From assembly GCA_905480575.1 (NCBI GenBank), contig CAJQQZ010000006.1, positions 1 through 64,000 of the forward strand: DNA of 64,000 nucleotides, written 5' to 3'. Position numbers and translations under genes: made by a program. Origin of the DNA: an uncultured Alphaproteobacteria bacterium (GTDB taxonomy: Bacteria > Pseudomonadota > Alphaproteobacteria > UBA7985 > CAJQQZ01). This document shows, one piece after another, positions 1 through 7,568 of this stretch. Below the pieces are notes generated by a model. That model saw nothing but the letters and a program-made list of their open reading frames with translations, was not told the DNA's origin and ran no database searches. How positions within the stretch are numbered: position 1 is the stretch's first letter; the number at the start of each line of letters is the position of its first letter.

Positions 1-285
<285 letters not shown>

Positions 286-356
286 TTAATCTTATTAAAA
301 AATTAACTGCACTTAAATCTAAATCCGGCCACAAAATTTGGCTGAACCTTTAAAAC

Positions 357-473
357 GACTCCATTTGTAGCGAGAATCCAGGGAAGGTCAAGAATCTTTT
401 TAAATCAATGAGATAAAATATTTTCCTGATGTATTCTGTGGAGTCGAAACCTACTAGATATAGTAGCGGAGTC
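357..473. promoter_or_regulatory. Cluster of five GANTC methylation sites in the ccrM leader
   Basis: GANTC sites lie at 357-361, 374-378, 392-396, 441-445 and 469-473, all within the rnhB-ccrM intergenic region (274-489). Chance predicts about one site in 216 bp of balanced composition. In Caulobacter the ccrM promoter/leader contains GANTC sites that couple transcription to methylation state, so the same feedback is inferred here. Four TTAA words (286, 295, 303, 313) lie closer to the start codon, but their spacing does not match a full CtrA site. Confidence 0.7.
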
Positions 474-489
474 GCAATTTGGCCCTATT

Positions 490-1101
490 TCAAACAAGAT
501 TGCGAATAGGAGCAAATGACTTACGGTGGTGCGGCGTCACTCCTAATCGCGCCAAAGCTTCCTGATGTTGTTTCGTGCCGTAGCCTTTATTTTGTGCCCA
601 ACCGTACCCGGGGTAGGTTGAATCCAGTTCTCTCATCGTTCGATCTCTGGTTACCTTGGCCAGGATCGAGGCGGCAGCGATAGAGAATGAACGCCCATCG
701 CCCTTAACGATCGCGGTGGATGGTATGGACAGATCAGGTACCTTGTTGCCGTCAATCAGGGCATGACCAACCTTTTCCCCTAAGGACTGGACAGCCCAAG
801 ACATGGCGCGAAAGTTGGCTCTCAGTATATTAAACTCGTCGATCTCCTCGACCGAAGCCTCAGCAACTGCCCAATGGCTGCTCTCTTTGATGACTTCAAA
901 CAACTCTTCACGACGGGCCTCGCTAAGTTTTTTCGAATCATTAAGATGCTTCAGCAGTAAATCAGGAAGGTTTTGATCTTCAAAAAACACCGCCGCAGTC
1001 ACGACAGGGCCAGCCCACGGCCCTCTGCCGGCTTCGTCGACGCCGCAGACAAAGCGGCCCACAGGCAATTCAATTTGATTTTCTAAAGAGAAGTCTGGCA
1101 T
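490..1101 (-). CDS. rnhB: Ribonuclease HII
   Basis: This 203-residue enzyme removes RNA from RNA-DNA hybrids, including single misincorporated ribonucleotides. The RNase HII signature VDEAGRGPWAGPV begins at residue 21, with the four acidic catalytic residues readable as D22, E23, D117 (LIDGN) and D135 (VKGDGR). NDSKKLS at 54-60 and the GYGTKQHQEAL block near the C-terminus are also typical. Length is normal for the family. The ATG is preceded by GGAGA. It is transcribed toward ccrM and is divergent from the operon starting at 1145. Confidence 0.96.
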   Translation of the reverse strand: MPDFSLENQIELPVGRFVCGVDEAGRGPWAGPVVTAAVFFEDQNLPDLLLKHLNDSKKLSEARREELFEVIKESSHWAVAEASVEEIDEFNILRANFRAMSWAVQSLGEKVGHALIDGNKVPDLSIPSTAIVKGDGRSFSIAAASILAKVTRDRTMRELDSTYPGYGWAQNKGYGTKQHQEALARLGVTPHHRKSFAPIRNLV

Positions 1102-1144
1102 AGACTCTCCATAGGAAAAAGCGATCCACGAAACAAGCCCGAGA

Positions 1145-1759
1145 ATGATGCCCCATCACAACAGAACCCTTGTCCTCATGGCGCGCCAGCCGCAATTTGG
1201 TGTTGGCAAGAGGCGGCTGGCCAAAGGTCTCGGCAATGTCAAAACCTGGCTCTTCTACAAACGCTCGTTTGAAGGGCTTATGAGGCGTCTGGGTCGAACG
1301 GAGTTCTGGAACCCCATCATGGCCCTAACGCCAGACAGCGCTTCAAAAACAGCGCGGCCAACTAGGAGCTGGACGATTGTTCCACAGGGCCGTGGTGATC
1401 TGGGCGACCGAATGAGCCTTCATCTGCATGCTGCGCCTGGACCTGTGGTCTTTATCGGCACGGACTTGCCGGACATATCCGTCACTGACATTCGCATGGC
1501 CTTTGATGAATTAGAGAGATCAGACGCGGTCTTTGGTCCCGCCGAAGATGGTGGCTATTGGTTGATTGGTCTCAAAAAACTGCCAAAGACTATCGATCCC
1601 TTCCACCCCGTCCGGTGGTCGAGCAAACATACCCTGGACGATACAATCAGAAACCTGGGTGCGGGTGCCAAAATCACGCTGCTTGATGAGCGAGAGGATA
1701 TTGATGACCTAGACGCCTTCAAACGCTGGTCATCCGCGAGACGAAAGCCTTGCACATGA
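1145..1759 (+). CDS. DUF2064 / TIGR04282-family glycosyltransferase-like protein
   Basis: This 204-residue protein belongs to the GT-A-like DUF2064 family, often called rSAM/selenodomain-associated transferase 1. Visible family features are the N-terminal LVLMARQPQFGVGKRRLAKG, PQGRGDLGDRM, the nucleotide-binding-like IGTDLPDI and GPAEDGGYWLIGLKK. The first gene of a tight operon: its TGA overlaps the ATG of the next gene (ATGA at 1756-1759). No radical-SAM partner is nearby. The substrate is unknown. An ATGATG start leaves a one-codon ambiguity. Confidence 0.8.
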   Translation: MMPHHNRTLVLMARQPQFGVGKRRLAKGLGNVKTWLFYKRSFEGLMRRLGRTEFWNPIMALTPDSASKTARPTRSWTIVPQGRGDLGDRMSLHLHAAPGPVVFIGTDLPDISVTDIRMAFDELERSDAVFGPAEDGGYWLIGLKKLPKTIDPFHPVRWSSKHTLDDTIRNLGAGAKITLLDEREDIDDLDAFKRWSSARRKPCT

Positions 1760-3057
1760 GCCTGCTGAACAACACCGAATACATGCGCGCTGACGAACTT
1801 TTTCCGCATCAACAGGCTGCTTGGCACAAGCAAAGAGACTACGTTCTAAGCCGCTCCGACCTGTTCCAAAAGCTTTGGCTGGGTCACCAGCCACCCAAAG
1901 ACTTGCGTGACTTGGCAGAGCTTCCGCTTTCTTCCAAAGCTGAACTGCGCCTTTCACAAGAACGCCACCCCCCTTTCGGCGACTATCTTGCTTCTCCCAA
2001 ATCTGGGGTCTCCAGGCTTCACCGTACCTCTGGCACAACAGGCCAAGCCATGAACCTAGCGATGTCCGCCAGCGATTGCCATATCACCGAAGTGATCGGT
2101 GGGCGTTGTCAATCTGCTGCTGGCCTCACCGCCGAGCATACAGTTGTGCATTGCCTTAACTATCAAATGTGGATGGGCGGTTTGACCGACCATCTGACAC
2201 TGGAAAAGACCGGGGCGACAGTGGTGCCTTTTGGTGTTGGCAATACAGAGCTGTTGATCAGAACAATTCAGGAGGTCGGCGCCACCGCCATTTCCTGCAC
2301 GCCGTCCTACCCCGCTGTCCTGGAGCGTGTGATCGCTGAGCATTTCCCGAAGCTGCAACCAGCCGACTTGGGATTGCAACTCGGGCTGTTTGGCGGCGAA
2401 CCTGGATTGGACGACCCTCAACTGAGAGCCAAGATCCAAGATACTTGGGGTCTGGAACCGCGCAATGCCAATTACGGTGTGTCAGACGTTTTCTGCAATT
2501 TTGCGGCACAGTGCGTCCATGATACGCGGCTTCATTATGTGGCCGCAGACGTGCTCTACCCCGAACTGATTGATCCAGACAGCGAGCAACCTTTGCCGTT
2601 CCAAGCTGGTCAAGAGGGTGAACTGGTCCTCACGCACTTGGCGCGTGACTGCCAACCGCTCGTGCGGTTTAGGACCGGCGATATCATAGCCCTCGACGAA
2701 ACTGGCGCTTGTGAGTGCGGTCGTCTCACCTCTCGTTTTCGTGTTGTCGGACGCAGCGATGATATGGTTGTGGTCAGAGGCCTGAACCTTTTCCCGACCA
2801 TGGTCGCCGCTGTGGTGAATTCGTTCGATGAACTGTCAGGTGACTACCGAATTACCCTTTCCACCCCGCCACCCTATGATTTTCTGCCGTTGCAGGTCGA
2901 GTTGTCGGAAGGACAGAAGGTCGACGACAGCGTAAGTCTTGCCGTTGAACAAAGACTCAAGTCCAAACTGGGTGCGACGGCGAAGGTGACATTGCTGCCG
3001 GCCAACAGCCTGCCGAAAACAGACGGCAAAACCAAACGCGTTATCAGGAGTTACTAA
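1756..3057 (+). CDS. Phenylacetate-CoA ligase family (AMP-forming acyl-CoA synthetase)
   Basis: This ligase of 433 residues adenylates a carboxylic acid and transfers it to CoA. The adenylate-forming motifs appear in order: RTSGTTGQAM (P-loop), YGVSDVFCN, VRFRTGDI, GRSDDMVVVRGLNLFP and a C-terminal LPKTDGKTKRVI with the expected lysine. The architecture matches PaaK-like enzymes rather than long-chain FadD. The start was placed at ATG 1756, which overlaps the upstream stop; a TTG two codons earlier is less likely. Its TAA overlaps the hydratase ATG (TAATG), so the two are translationally coupled. The substrate is not known; an aryl or branched acid is plausible. Confidence 0.87.
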   Translation: MSLLNNTEYMRADELFPHQQAAWHKQRDYVLSRSDLFQKLWLGHQPPKDLRDLAELPLSSKAELRLSQERHPPFGDYLASPKSGVSRLHRTSGTTGQAMNLAMSASDCHITEVIGGRCQSAAGLTAEHTVVHCLNYQMWMGGLTDHLTLEKTGATVVPFGVGNTELLIRTIQEVGATAISCTPSYPAVLERVIAEHFPKLQPADLGLQLGLFGGEPGLDDPQLRAKIQDTWGLEPRNANYGVSDVFCNFAAQCVHDTRLHYVAADVLYPELIDPDSEQPLPFQAGQEGELVLTHLARDCQPLVRFRTGDIIALDETGACECGRLTSRFRVVGRSDDMVVVRGLNLFPTMVAAVVNSFDELSGDYRITLSTPPPYDFLPLQVELSEGQKVDDSVSLAVEQRLKSKLGATAKVTLLPANSLPKTDGKTKRVIRSY

Positions 3058-3818
3058 TGAGCCAATTCACTTATCAAACCGTTGAAAGCCAGATTAACGA
3101 CAAAGGCGTTCGGACCATCACTCTCAATCGCCCAGACTCGCTCAATGCCATGAACCTCCAGCTGATCCTGGATGTGGCCGAAGCCTTCAACGACGCCAAC
3201 CGCGACAGTGCAACCAAAGCCATTGTCTTTACCGGTGCAGGCCGCGCATTCTGTGCTGGGGATGACCGCCACGAACATGTCCACCCAGAAAACGAGGAGC
3301 AAGCCCGCGATCTCGTCGACGCAATCCAGCGCGCCACACAAGCTATTGTCTTTGGCAGTAAACCTGTTGTTGGCGCTATCAATGGTTGGGCCGTGGGTGG
3401 AGGATTCGAATGGGCGATCAACTGCGACTTCCCCATTTGGGGCGAAAGCGCCAAGGCCTTCTTTCCTGAGGTCTCATTGAACCTCTTTGTCACCGGAGCC
3501 GTCACCTCCCTCCTGCCCGCCACGGTCGGCATCAACAAAGCCCGCGAAATGCTGATGCTCGGCGAGCGCTACACGGCAGAAGAACTCGGCAAGCTCGGCG
3601 TTGCCTGGCGTGTTGTTAGTGATGAAGACCTGCAAAAAGAAGCGCTGGCGGTCGCAACCAAACTTGCCAAACAACCACCGCTGGCCATCAGAGCCATGAA
3701 ACGCGTTCTAAACCAGACAATGGCAACTGACCTGCCCCGCGCTCTACAATTAGAGACCGAGGCGACCGTTGCGGGATTCCTGGATCCCGAGACGACAGAG
3801 CGATTAAAGAACTTTTAG
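3057..3818 (+). CDS. Enoyl-CoA hydratase/isomerase (crotonase) family protein
   Basis: A 253-residue crotonase-fold enzyme expected to add water across, or isomerise, an enoyl-CoA. The oxyanion-hole segments are AFCAGDD and GWAVGGGFEWAINCD. Glutamates at the two classical catalytic positions are present, in GGGFEWA and in FFPEVSLN, which favours genuine hydratase activity. It is the last gene of the operon with the acyl-CoA ligase, overlapping it by one base, so both probably act on the same acyl chain. Length is standard for the family. Confidence 0.9.
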   Translation: MSQFTYQTVESQINDKGVRTITLNRPDSLNAMNLQLILDVAEAFNDANRDSATKAIVFTGAGRAFCAGDDRHEHVHPENEEQARDLVDAIQRATQAIVFGSKPVVGAINGWAVGGGFEWAINCDFPIWGESAKAFFPEVSLNLFVTGAVTSLLPATVGINKAREMLMLGERYTAEELGKLGVAWRVVSDEDLQKEALAVATKLAKQPPLAIRAMKRVLNQTMATDLPRALQLETEATVAGFLDPETTERLKNF

Positions 3819-3914
3819 TTAAACTGGACGGCGCTAAATGAAGGCTAATAGCTATCGCCATACAAAAAAGCCTTAGCGCGTCGTACCCAAACCACCTTCG
3901 TTAGCGAAAGAGTA

Positions 3915-4064
3915 CTAGCTCCAAGAGAAGAACCACCCGGCATCAGCTTGGCTTGCCGTCACGATTGAAGAGCCAGCGATTGTCGCTGAGAAAACCATCG
4001 CGAAAGTTGCAGCTTTTACAATCCGTGCTGCTCTTGATGTCTTAGTTGTTAATGTCTGTGTCAT
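3915..4064 (-). CDS. Small secreted peptide precursor (49 residues), unannotated type
   Basis: A short reading frame not resembling any family I recognise. ATG at 4064 is preceded by AGGA at good spacing. The protein has basic residues (K8, R11, R14, K17), a hydrophobic core FAMVFSATIAGSSIV, and AxA-type cleavage options at residues 37-42, which would release only about 7-9 residues ending GWFFSWS. A perfect CRP-type palindrome lies 77 bp upstream. The codons are ordinary and the signal peptide is well formed, which supports a real gene, but no homologue is known to me and expression is unproven. Confidence 0.55.
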   Translation of the reverse strand: MTQTLTTKTSRAARIVKAATFAMVFSATIAGSSIVTASQADAGWFFSWS

Positions 4065-4140
4065 TGCTTTAATCCTTTTTGGGGGCTGGCTTCTTATCAG
4101 CGCCTATGAACACAACATAGCCAAGAGCGGAGATGCGCAA

Positions 4141-4156
4141 TGTGATCAAAGTCACA
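4141..4156 (-). promoter_or_regulatory. CRP/FNR-family binding site, perfect TGTGA-N6-TCACA
   Basis: The sequence TGTGATCAAAGTCACA matches the CRP consensus at all ten conserved positions. On the minus strand it is followed directly by TTGCGC (4140-4135), a 15-bp spacer and TATGTT (4119-4114). That would put the site near -41.5 of a start around 4107, a class II activation geometry. The gene it would serve is the 49-residue secreted peptide starting at 4064. The regulator could be CRP or another family member with the same half-site. Confidence 0.65.
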
Positions 4157-4219
4157 AATATTTCATTATGTTAAAAATTTGGCAGGCTAGCAACGTCAGG
4201 TCTGTTGTTTGTGATTGGA

Positions 4220-4301
4220 GTCAGGTTCGTATTTTTGCGTAACAAAAGAAAAACTTGGTCTCTAAGTTTTTTTGCTTCTAATGCTAAAATGCGAACCTGA
4301 C
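4220..4301. repeat. 82-bp imperfect palindrome with nested stem-loop
   Basis: Outer arms 4220-4238 and 4283-4301 match as an inverted repeat at 17 of 19 positions and begin GTCAGGTTCG. Inside them, AAAAACTT (4249-4256) and AAGTTTTT (4264-4271) form a perfect 8-bp stem with a 7-nt loop. The whole element can fold into one long hairpin. It lies in non-coding sequence and could be a MITE/REP-like relic or a bidirectional terminator. No second full copy was seen in this window. Confidence 0.6.
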
Positions 4302-4383
4302 CTCGTCTAAAAACGGTTTGACGTGAGAAAGTTTCTTACAAATGATTAAATCACCAAAGTTTGTAGAAACAATAGAGCAGACT

Positions 4384-4476
4384 ATGGGATGCAAGATCGC
4401 TAATCCGCAGCAGCCACTTGATGTCCAAGCTGCCCAACGGGTGGTGTTTTACCAGAACGGTGGCTGTGGCAGCTAG
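4384..4476 (+). CDS. Possible 30-residue Cys-containing peptide (weak)
   Basis: A short open frame from ATG 4384 to TAG encodes 30 residues, starting MGCKIANPQQ and ending YQNGGCGS. Only a weak AGAG precedes the start and no family is recognised. The Gly-Cys-rich tail recalls some modified-peptide precursors, but no modifying enzyme is nearby. It is listed because this otherwise gene-free stretch has no better explanation; it may be chance. Confidence 0.18.
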   Translation: MGCKIANPQQPLDVQAAQRVVFYQNGGCGS

Positions 4477-4503
4477 CGGAGTCACGATAATAATATGAAC
4501 ACC

Positions 4504-4533
4504 CAACCAACCTTTTGAGTGTTATGTTGGTTG
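4504..4533. repeat. Inverted repeat CAACCAAC / GTTGGTTG
   Basis: Perfect 8-bp arms at 4504-4511 and 4526-4533 with a 14-nt loop lie 50 bp past the sulfurtransferase stop on the minus strand. It could be a terminator stem, but no T-run follows on that strand. Confidence 0.35.
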
Positions 4534-4583
4534 CACTGCATACGAGCCAAAAGAACCCGATCCCATTTGATAAAACTTAATCC

Positions 4584-5465
4584 TCAATCACATTCGATAG
4601 GTAACGATTCATCGGGGCCCCACTCACTCATAGAATTTTCATAAACGCTGACCTCGCTATGCCCAAGTTGATGAAGCCAAAACGCATCGACTGTCGCGAA
4701 TATGCCTCCACCACAGTAGGCTATATGCTTAGATGCATTGTCTGCACCCACAGATGCAAATTGCTCAGCGATAGCCGCAGGTGACTTGAATTTGTGCGTT
4801 GTCGGATCAACCAAAGATATTTGTGGCACACTGACACTTGCCGGTACGCGGCCTGCTCGGCCATATCTAGGATTTTCGCCAGAATAGATATCACTTCCCA
4901 GCGCGTTTACTGTACAGGTTGAACGGTCGTCTATTGCGGCCAGCACTTGCTCTTTGCCAACGAATAAATTCGGGCGGAGTTTTACTGACAGCAACCCTGG
5001 AGCGTAAGTACTTGTCTCCTTTGTCGTCGAGCGGCCCTCAGCCAACCACCCTTCATAGCCACCGTCTAAAACAGCTGCGTTGTCAAAGCCCAACCAACGC
5101 AGCATCCACCAGAACCGGGTCGCCCAGGAAATGCTGCGGCGGCTGTAAAGCACCACACGGGATCCGTCGCTGATCCCGGCGCGAGCGAAAGCCGCCGCGA
5201 CAGTTGTAGGGTCCGCCAGCGTCATAGCAAAGGGGCTGTTCTGCTGCGAAAAATCGGCTTGAAGGTCAAAATAGCTAGCGCCAGTGATGTGCCCAGCCTC
5301 ATGCTCACTCTGGCAATTGATCACCTCATAGGGCCTATCATCTCCCGTGTCGAAGTTGAGTATAGTCGAGCAGTCAAAAATTCGAACATCAGGCTCGTTC
5401 AGATGGCGCTCCAGCCAGTCACCGCTCACGAGAGCGTTTGGATCGCGAAGTTTGATTTTGGGCAT
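4584..5465 (-). CDS. Two-domain rhodanese-type sulfurtransferase
   Basis: A 293-residue protein with tandem rhodanese domains: an inactive N-terminal one (VLYSRRSISWATRFWW replaces the Cys loop) and a C-terminal catalytic one with the loop YCGGGIFATVDAFWLH. The cysteine is present, but the loop CGGGIFAT differs from the classical CGSGVT of mercaptopyruvate sulfurtransferase and CRKGVT of thiosulfate sulfurtransferase, so the donor is uncertain. The start was set at ATG 5465 because AGGAG sits 10 bp before it; a TTG 13 codons upstream lacks this. It follows a single-domain rhodanese on the same strand. Confidence 0.85.
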   Translation of the reverse strand: MPKIKLRDPNALVSGDWLERHLNEPDVRIFDCSTILNFDTGDDRPYEVINCQSEHEAGHITGASYFDLQADFSQQNSPFAMTLADPTTVAAAFARAGISDGSRVVLYSRRSISWATRFWWMLRWLGFDNAAVLDGGYEGWLAEGRSTTKETSTYAPGLLSVKLRPNLFVGKEQVLAAIDDRSTCTVNALGSDIYSGENPRYGRAGRVPASVSVPQISLVDPTTHKFKSPAAIAEQFASVGADNASKHIAYCGGGIFATVDAFWLHQLGHSEVSVYENSMSEWGPDESLPIECD

Positions 5466-5561
5466 AGACACCTGACTCCTGTAGTTGGATTCATTGGCAC
5501 TCAACGGCGCAACCGAGAAAGCCTCCTAAACTGGGTTTAACGGCTGATCACAATGCGGCAC

Positions 5562-5957
5562 TTAAGGTAGTTTGGTAGATATTCCTGCTGCCAAGAGCGA
5601 CGCCATACCGCCATCAACAAATGAAACATCTGTAAAGCCCATACGCGTCAAGACATTCGCGGCTGAAGCGCCACGATAGCTAGGAGAGCCACCGCAAGTC
5701 GTCAATACCCGTCGCGAGCGATCTTGTAATTCGTGTGATTTGTATTCACATTCCAAATCTGCCATCCAAGCAACCGCTATGCCCGGGGCGGCTAACGCTT
5801 GTAATCCAATGCCAGTTGCCTCCATCTCGGATGTGTCCCGAACGTCAAGCAAAAGCGCGGTAGCGTCATTATTAAGAATTTTCAGCGCGTCATCTGCTGA
5901 AACTTGGTTGGCTTTTGATATTTCGCGCTCTTCCATTTGCGCGTATGTTTCAGCCAT
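5562..5957 (-). CDS. Single-domain rhodanese-like protein
   Basis: A 131-residue rhodanese domain with LLLDVRDTSEMEATG near residue 40 and an active-site loop TTCGGSPSYRGASAA containing the expected cysteine followed by the family arginine. The start at ATG 5957 is supported by AGGAGG eight bases upstream. It lies between the enolase-superfamily gene and the two-domain sulfurtransferase, all on the minus strand, with gaps of about 100 bp. A perfect 9-bp inverted repeat lies just upstream (5978-6014). It likely relays persulfide sulfur; the partner is unknown. Confidence 0.85.
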   Translation of the reverse strand: MAETYAQMEEREISKANQVSADDALKILNNDATALLLDVRDTSEMEATGIGLQALAAPGIAVAWMADLECEYKSHELQDRSRRVLTTCGGSPSYRGASAANVLTRMGFTDVSFVDGGMASLLAAGISTKLP

Positions 5958-5977
5958 TTTGGCTCCTCCTAAGGCCT

Positions 5978-6014
5978 GATTTACCCCCAAAACTAGCACA
6001 TTTGAGGGTAAATC
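5978..6014. promoter_or_regulatory. Inverted repeat GATTTACCC-N19-GGGTAAATC upstream of rhodanese gene
   Basis: Two perfectly complementary 9-bp arms (5978-5986 and 6006-6014) frame a 19-bp spacer, 20 bp upstream of the rhodanese ATG and 50 bp past the stop of the preceding gene. There is no T-run, so an operator or leader hairpin is more likely than a terminator. The cognate regulator is not identifiable here. Confidence 0.45.
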
Positions 6015-6063
6015 TCAACAAACAGCAGAGAACGCCCGTAGAATCACGTCGACAGTTACCGAA

Positions 6064-7176
6064 TTAGACAGGCTTGTATTCCATGGCTTCAAGGGTTGCT
6101 TCATCAACCGTAACGCCAATTCCTGGGTCATTGGGCAGAAGGATACAACCCTCGTCATCCATTTCAGTCGAGAAGGTTGAGAAGGCGTTCGAACCCGCTA
6201 CAAAACGGGGGAAGTACTCCACCAGCCTCACATTGGGAATCACGGCGGCGGTGTGCAAGGCGGCGGCAAGGCCGATGGTCATGGTGTTGTTGTTATGAAC
6301 GGAAACGGAGACGGAAGAGGCATCTGCCATGGCCGCAATTTCCTTGATTCCCAGCATGCCGCAAAGGGTGACATCGGGGTTCAGACTATCGGCTGCTTTG
6401 TGTTCAACAAGACGGCGGAAATCCTGTTTTAGGTACAGAGTTTCGCCTGAGATCACTGGTAGCTGTGATTGGCGGCGAATAAGCGCGAGTGTCTCGACCT
6501 CGGTAGCATCGGCAGGATCCTCAAACCATGTCACCCACTGGGCGTGAAGAGCATCAATAATCCGCGGCAGGTCTTCGTCGCGCACCCTGCTCCACATATC
6601 AACAAAAAGAGACACGTCAGAACCAACGGCTTCGCGAACGGCGGCGAGGCAGGCGATGCCATCGTCTACAGTCACATCATAGAGGAATGGATAGACTTTG
6701 ACGGCTTTGAAACCCTGGTTCACTTGCTCGAGGGCGAAAGCCCCTAGCTCTTGTGGTGATCGTGGAACGTGGCTCCAACAGTTTGCATAAACGCCAACAC
6801 GGTCGTGGCAAGCTCCACCCAACAATTGGTGCACTGGTGCATTTTGAGCCTTGCCCACAATATCCCAGAGCGCAATTTCGATACCAGCCGCTGCCGCCGC
6901 GGTTTCACTACCGCCACCAGGGCCAGTAATAGTGTCCAATGCTTTCGCCATGAAGCCTTTAACGTCAAACGGGTAGAAACCATCAAGGATGAGTGCCAGC
7001 TTGTGAACCGCCAAAGCAATGGCCTGCTCCCGGTCGCGGAAGGTATAGGTCTGTCCCCAACCGACGATACCGCTATCGGTCTCCAGCCTAACCAGCACCC
7101 AGGGATTTCCAGGACCCCAAGCGGTCACAGATAACTCAGGTGGCACTATGTAGGTTTTGACAGTCCTTATCTTCAT
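6064..7176 (-). CDS. Mandelate racemase / muconate lactonizing enzyme family protein
   Basis: A 370-residue enolase-superfamily enzyme that should abstract the proton alpha to a carboxylate. In the barrel, KAVKVYPF carries the KxK-type lysines, followed by metal ligands in FVDMWSR (Asp), WFEDP (Glu) and SGETLY (Glu), then NPDVTLCGG-like sequence and the VSVHN histidine. The N-terminal capping domain is complete (WGPGNPWVLVRLETDSG). The pattern fits sugar-acid dehydratases or racemases such as galactonate-dehydratase-like members; the substrate cannot be decided by eye. No transporter or kinase of a sugar-acid pathway lies adjacent. Confidence 0.85.
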   Translation of the reverse strand: MKIRTVKTYIVPPELSVTAWGPGNPWVLVRLETDSGIVGWGQTYTFRDREQAIALAVHKLALILDGFYPFDVKGFMAKALDTITGPGGGSETAAAAAGIEIALWDIVGKAQNAPVHQLLGGACHDRVGVYANCWSHVPRSPQELGAFALEQVNQGFKAVKVYPFLYDVTVDDGIACLAAVREAVGSDVSLFVDMWSRVRDEDLPRIIDALHAQWVTWFEDPADATEVETLALIRRQSQLPVISGETLYLKQDFRRLVEHKAADSLNPDVTLCGMLGIKEIAAMADASSVSVSVHNNNTMTIGLAAALHTAAVIPNVRLVEYFPRFVAGSNAFSTFSTEMDDEGCILLPNDPGIGVTVDEATLEAMEYKPV

Positions 7177-7568
7177 AGACGTAACTCTTGCTTCACCTTC
7201 TCCACAGAGCCGTTCGGTTACAACGAAAAACAGCTGGGATCAGGGTTTCTTTTTTTGCAATTAAGGTAATGGTATGGACGCCCCGAGCGGCATCTAATGT
7301 GCCATATTAGAAGCGTTGACAGAGAAGTGTGGTTGAATTTTGGCGACGCCAGAAACTGTTTAACGAAAGGGGCAAGTTTACCTCTTGCATCAACATCCTT
7401 TGAAAGCGTTCTTGCTCACTGGTCAATTATTATCGTAATTCAAAAATCCAAACCTGACTCAAGCCACTACCAACTTAAATTAGCGCATACTAAAGGTGTT
7501 ATCTATCACTTTGTTCGTCAATTATAATTGATATATTTGTTCCACATCAACTAAATGGATATCGACAA
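7177..7568. other. Divergent intergenic region, no confident gene
   Basis: The 392 bp separate the minus-strand enolase-superfamily gene from the plus-strand NHL gene and must hold both promoters. The right part is visibly AT-rich and includes the perfect 12-bp palindrome CAATTATAATTG (7519-7530), about 40 bp before the NHL start. A 76-codon frame at 7297-7527 has no recognisable domain or ribosome site and was not called. Confidence 0.5.

Noticed and set aside
286-316. CtrA full site upstream of ccrM
   Set aside because: Four TTAA words occur, but the gaps between neighbours are 5, 4 and 6 bp and no pair has the N7 spacing of a CtrA box.
3819-3911. Terminator after the hydratase operon
   Set aside because: GCGCTAA...AGGCT and AGCCTTAGCGC pair only with a 4-nt interruption and lack a following T-run on the plus strand; not strong enough to call.
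7297-7527. 76-codon gene before the NHL gene
   Set aside because: No ribosome site, no recognisable domain and no compositional sign of coding; overlaps the expected promoter region.
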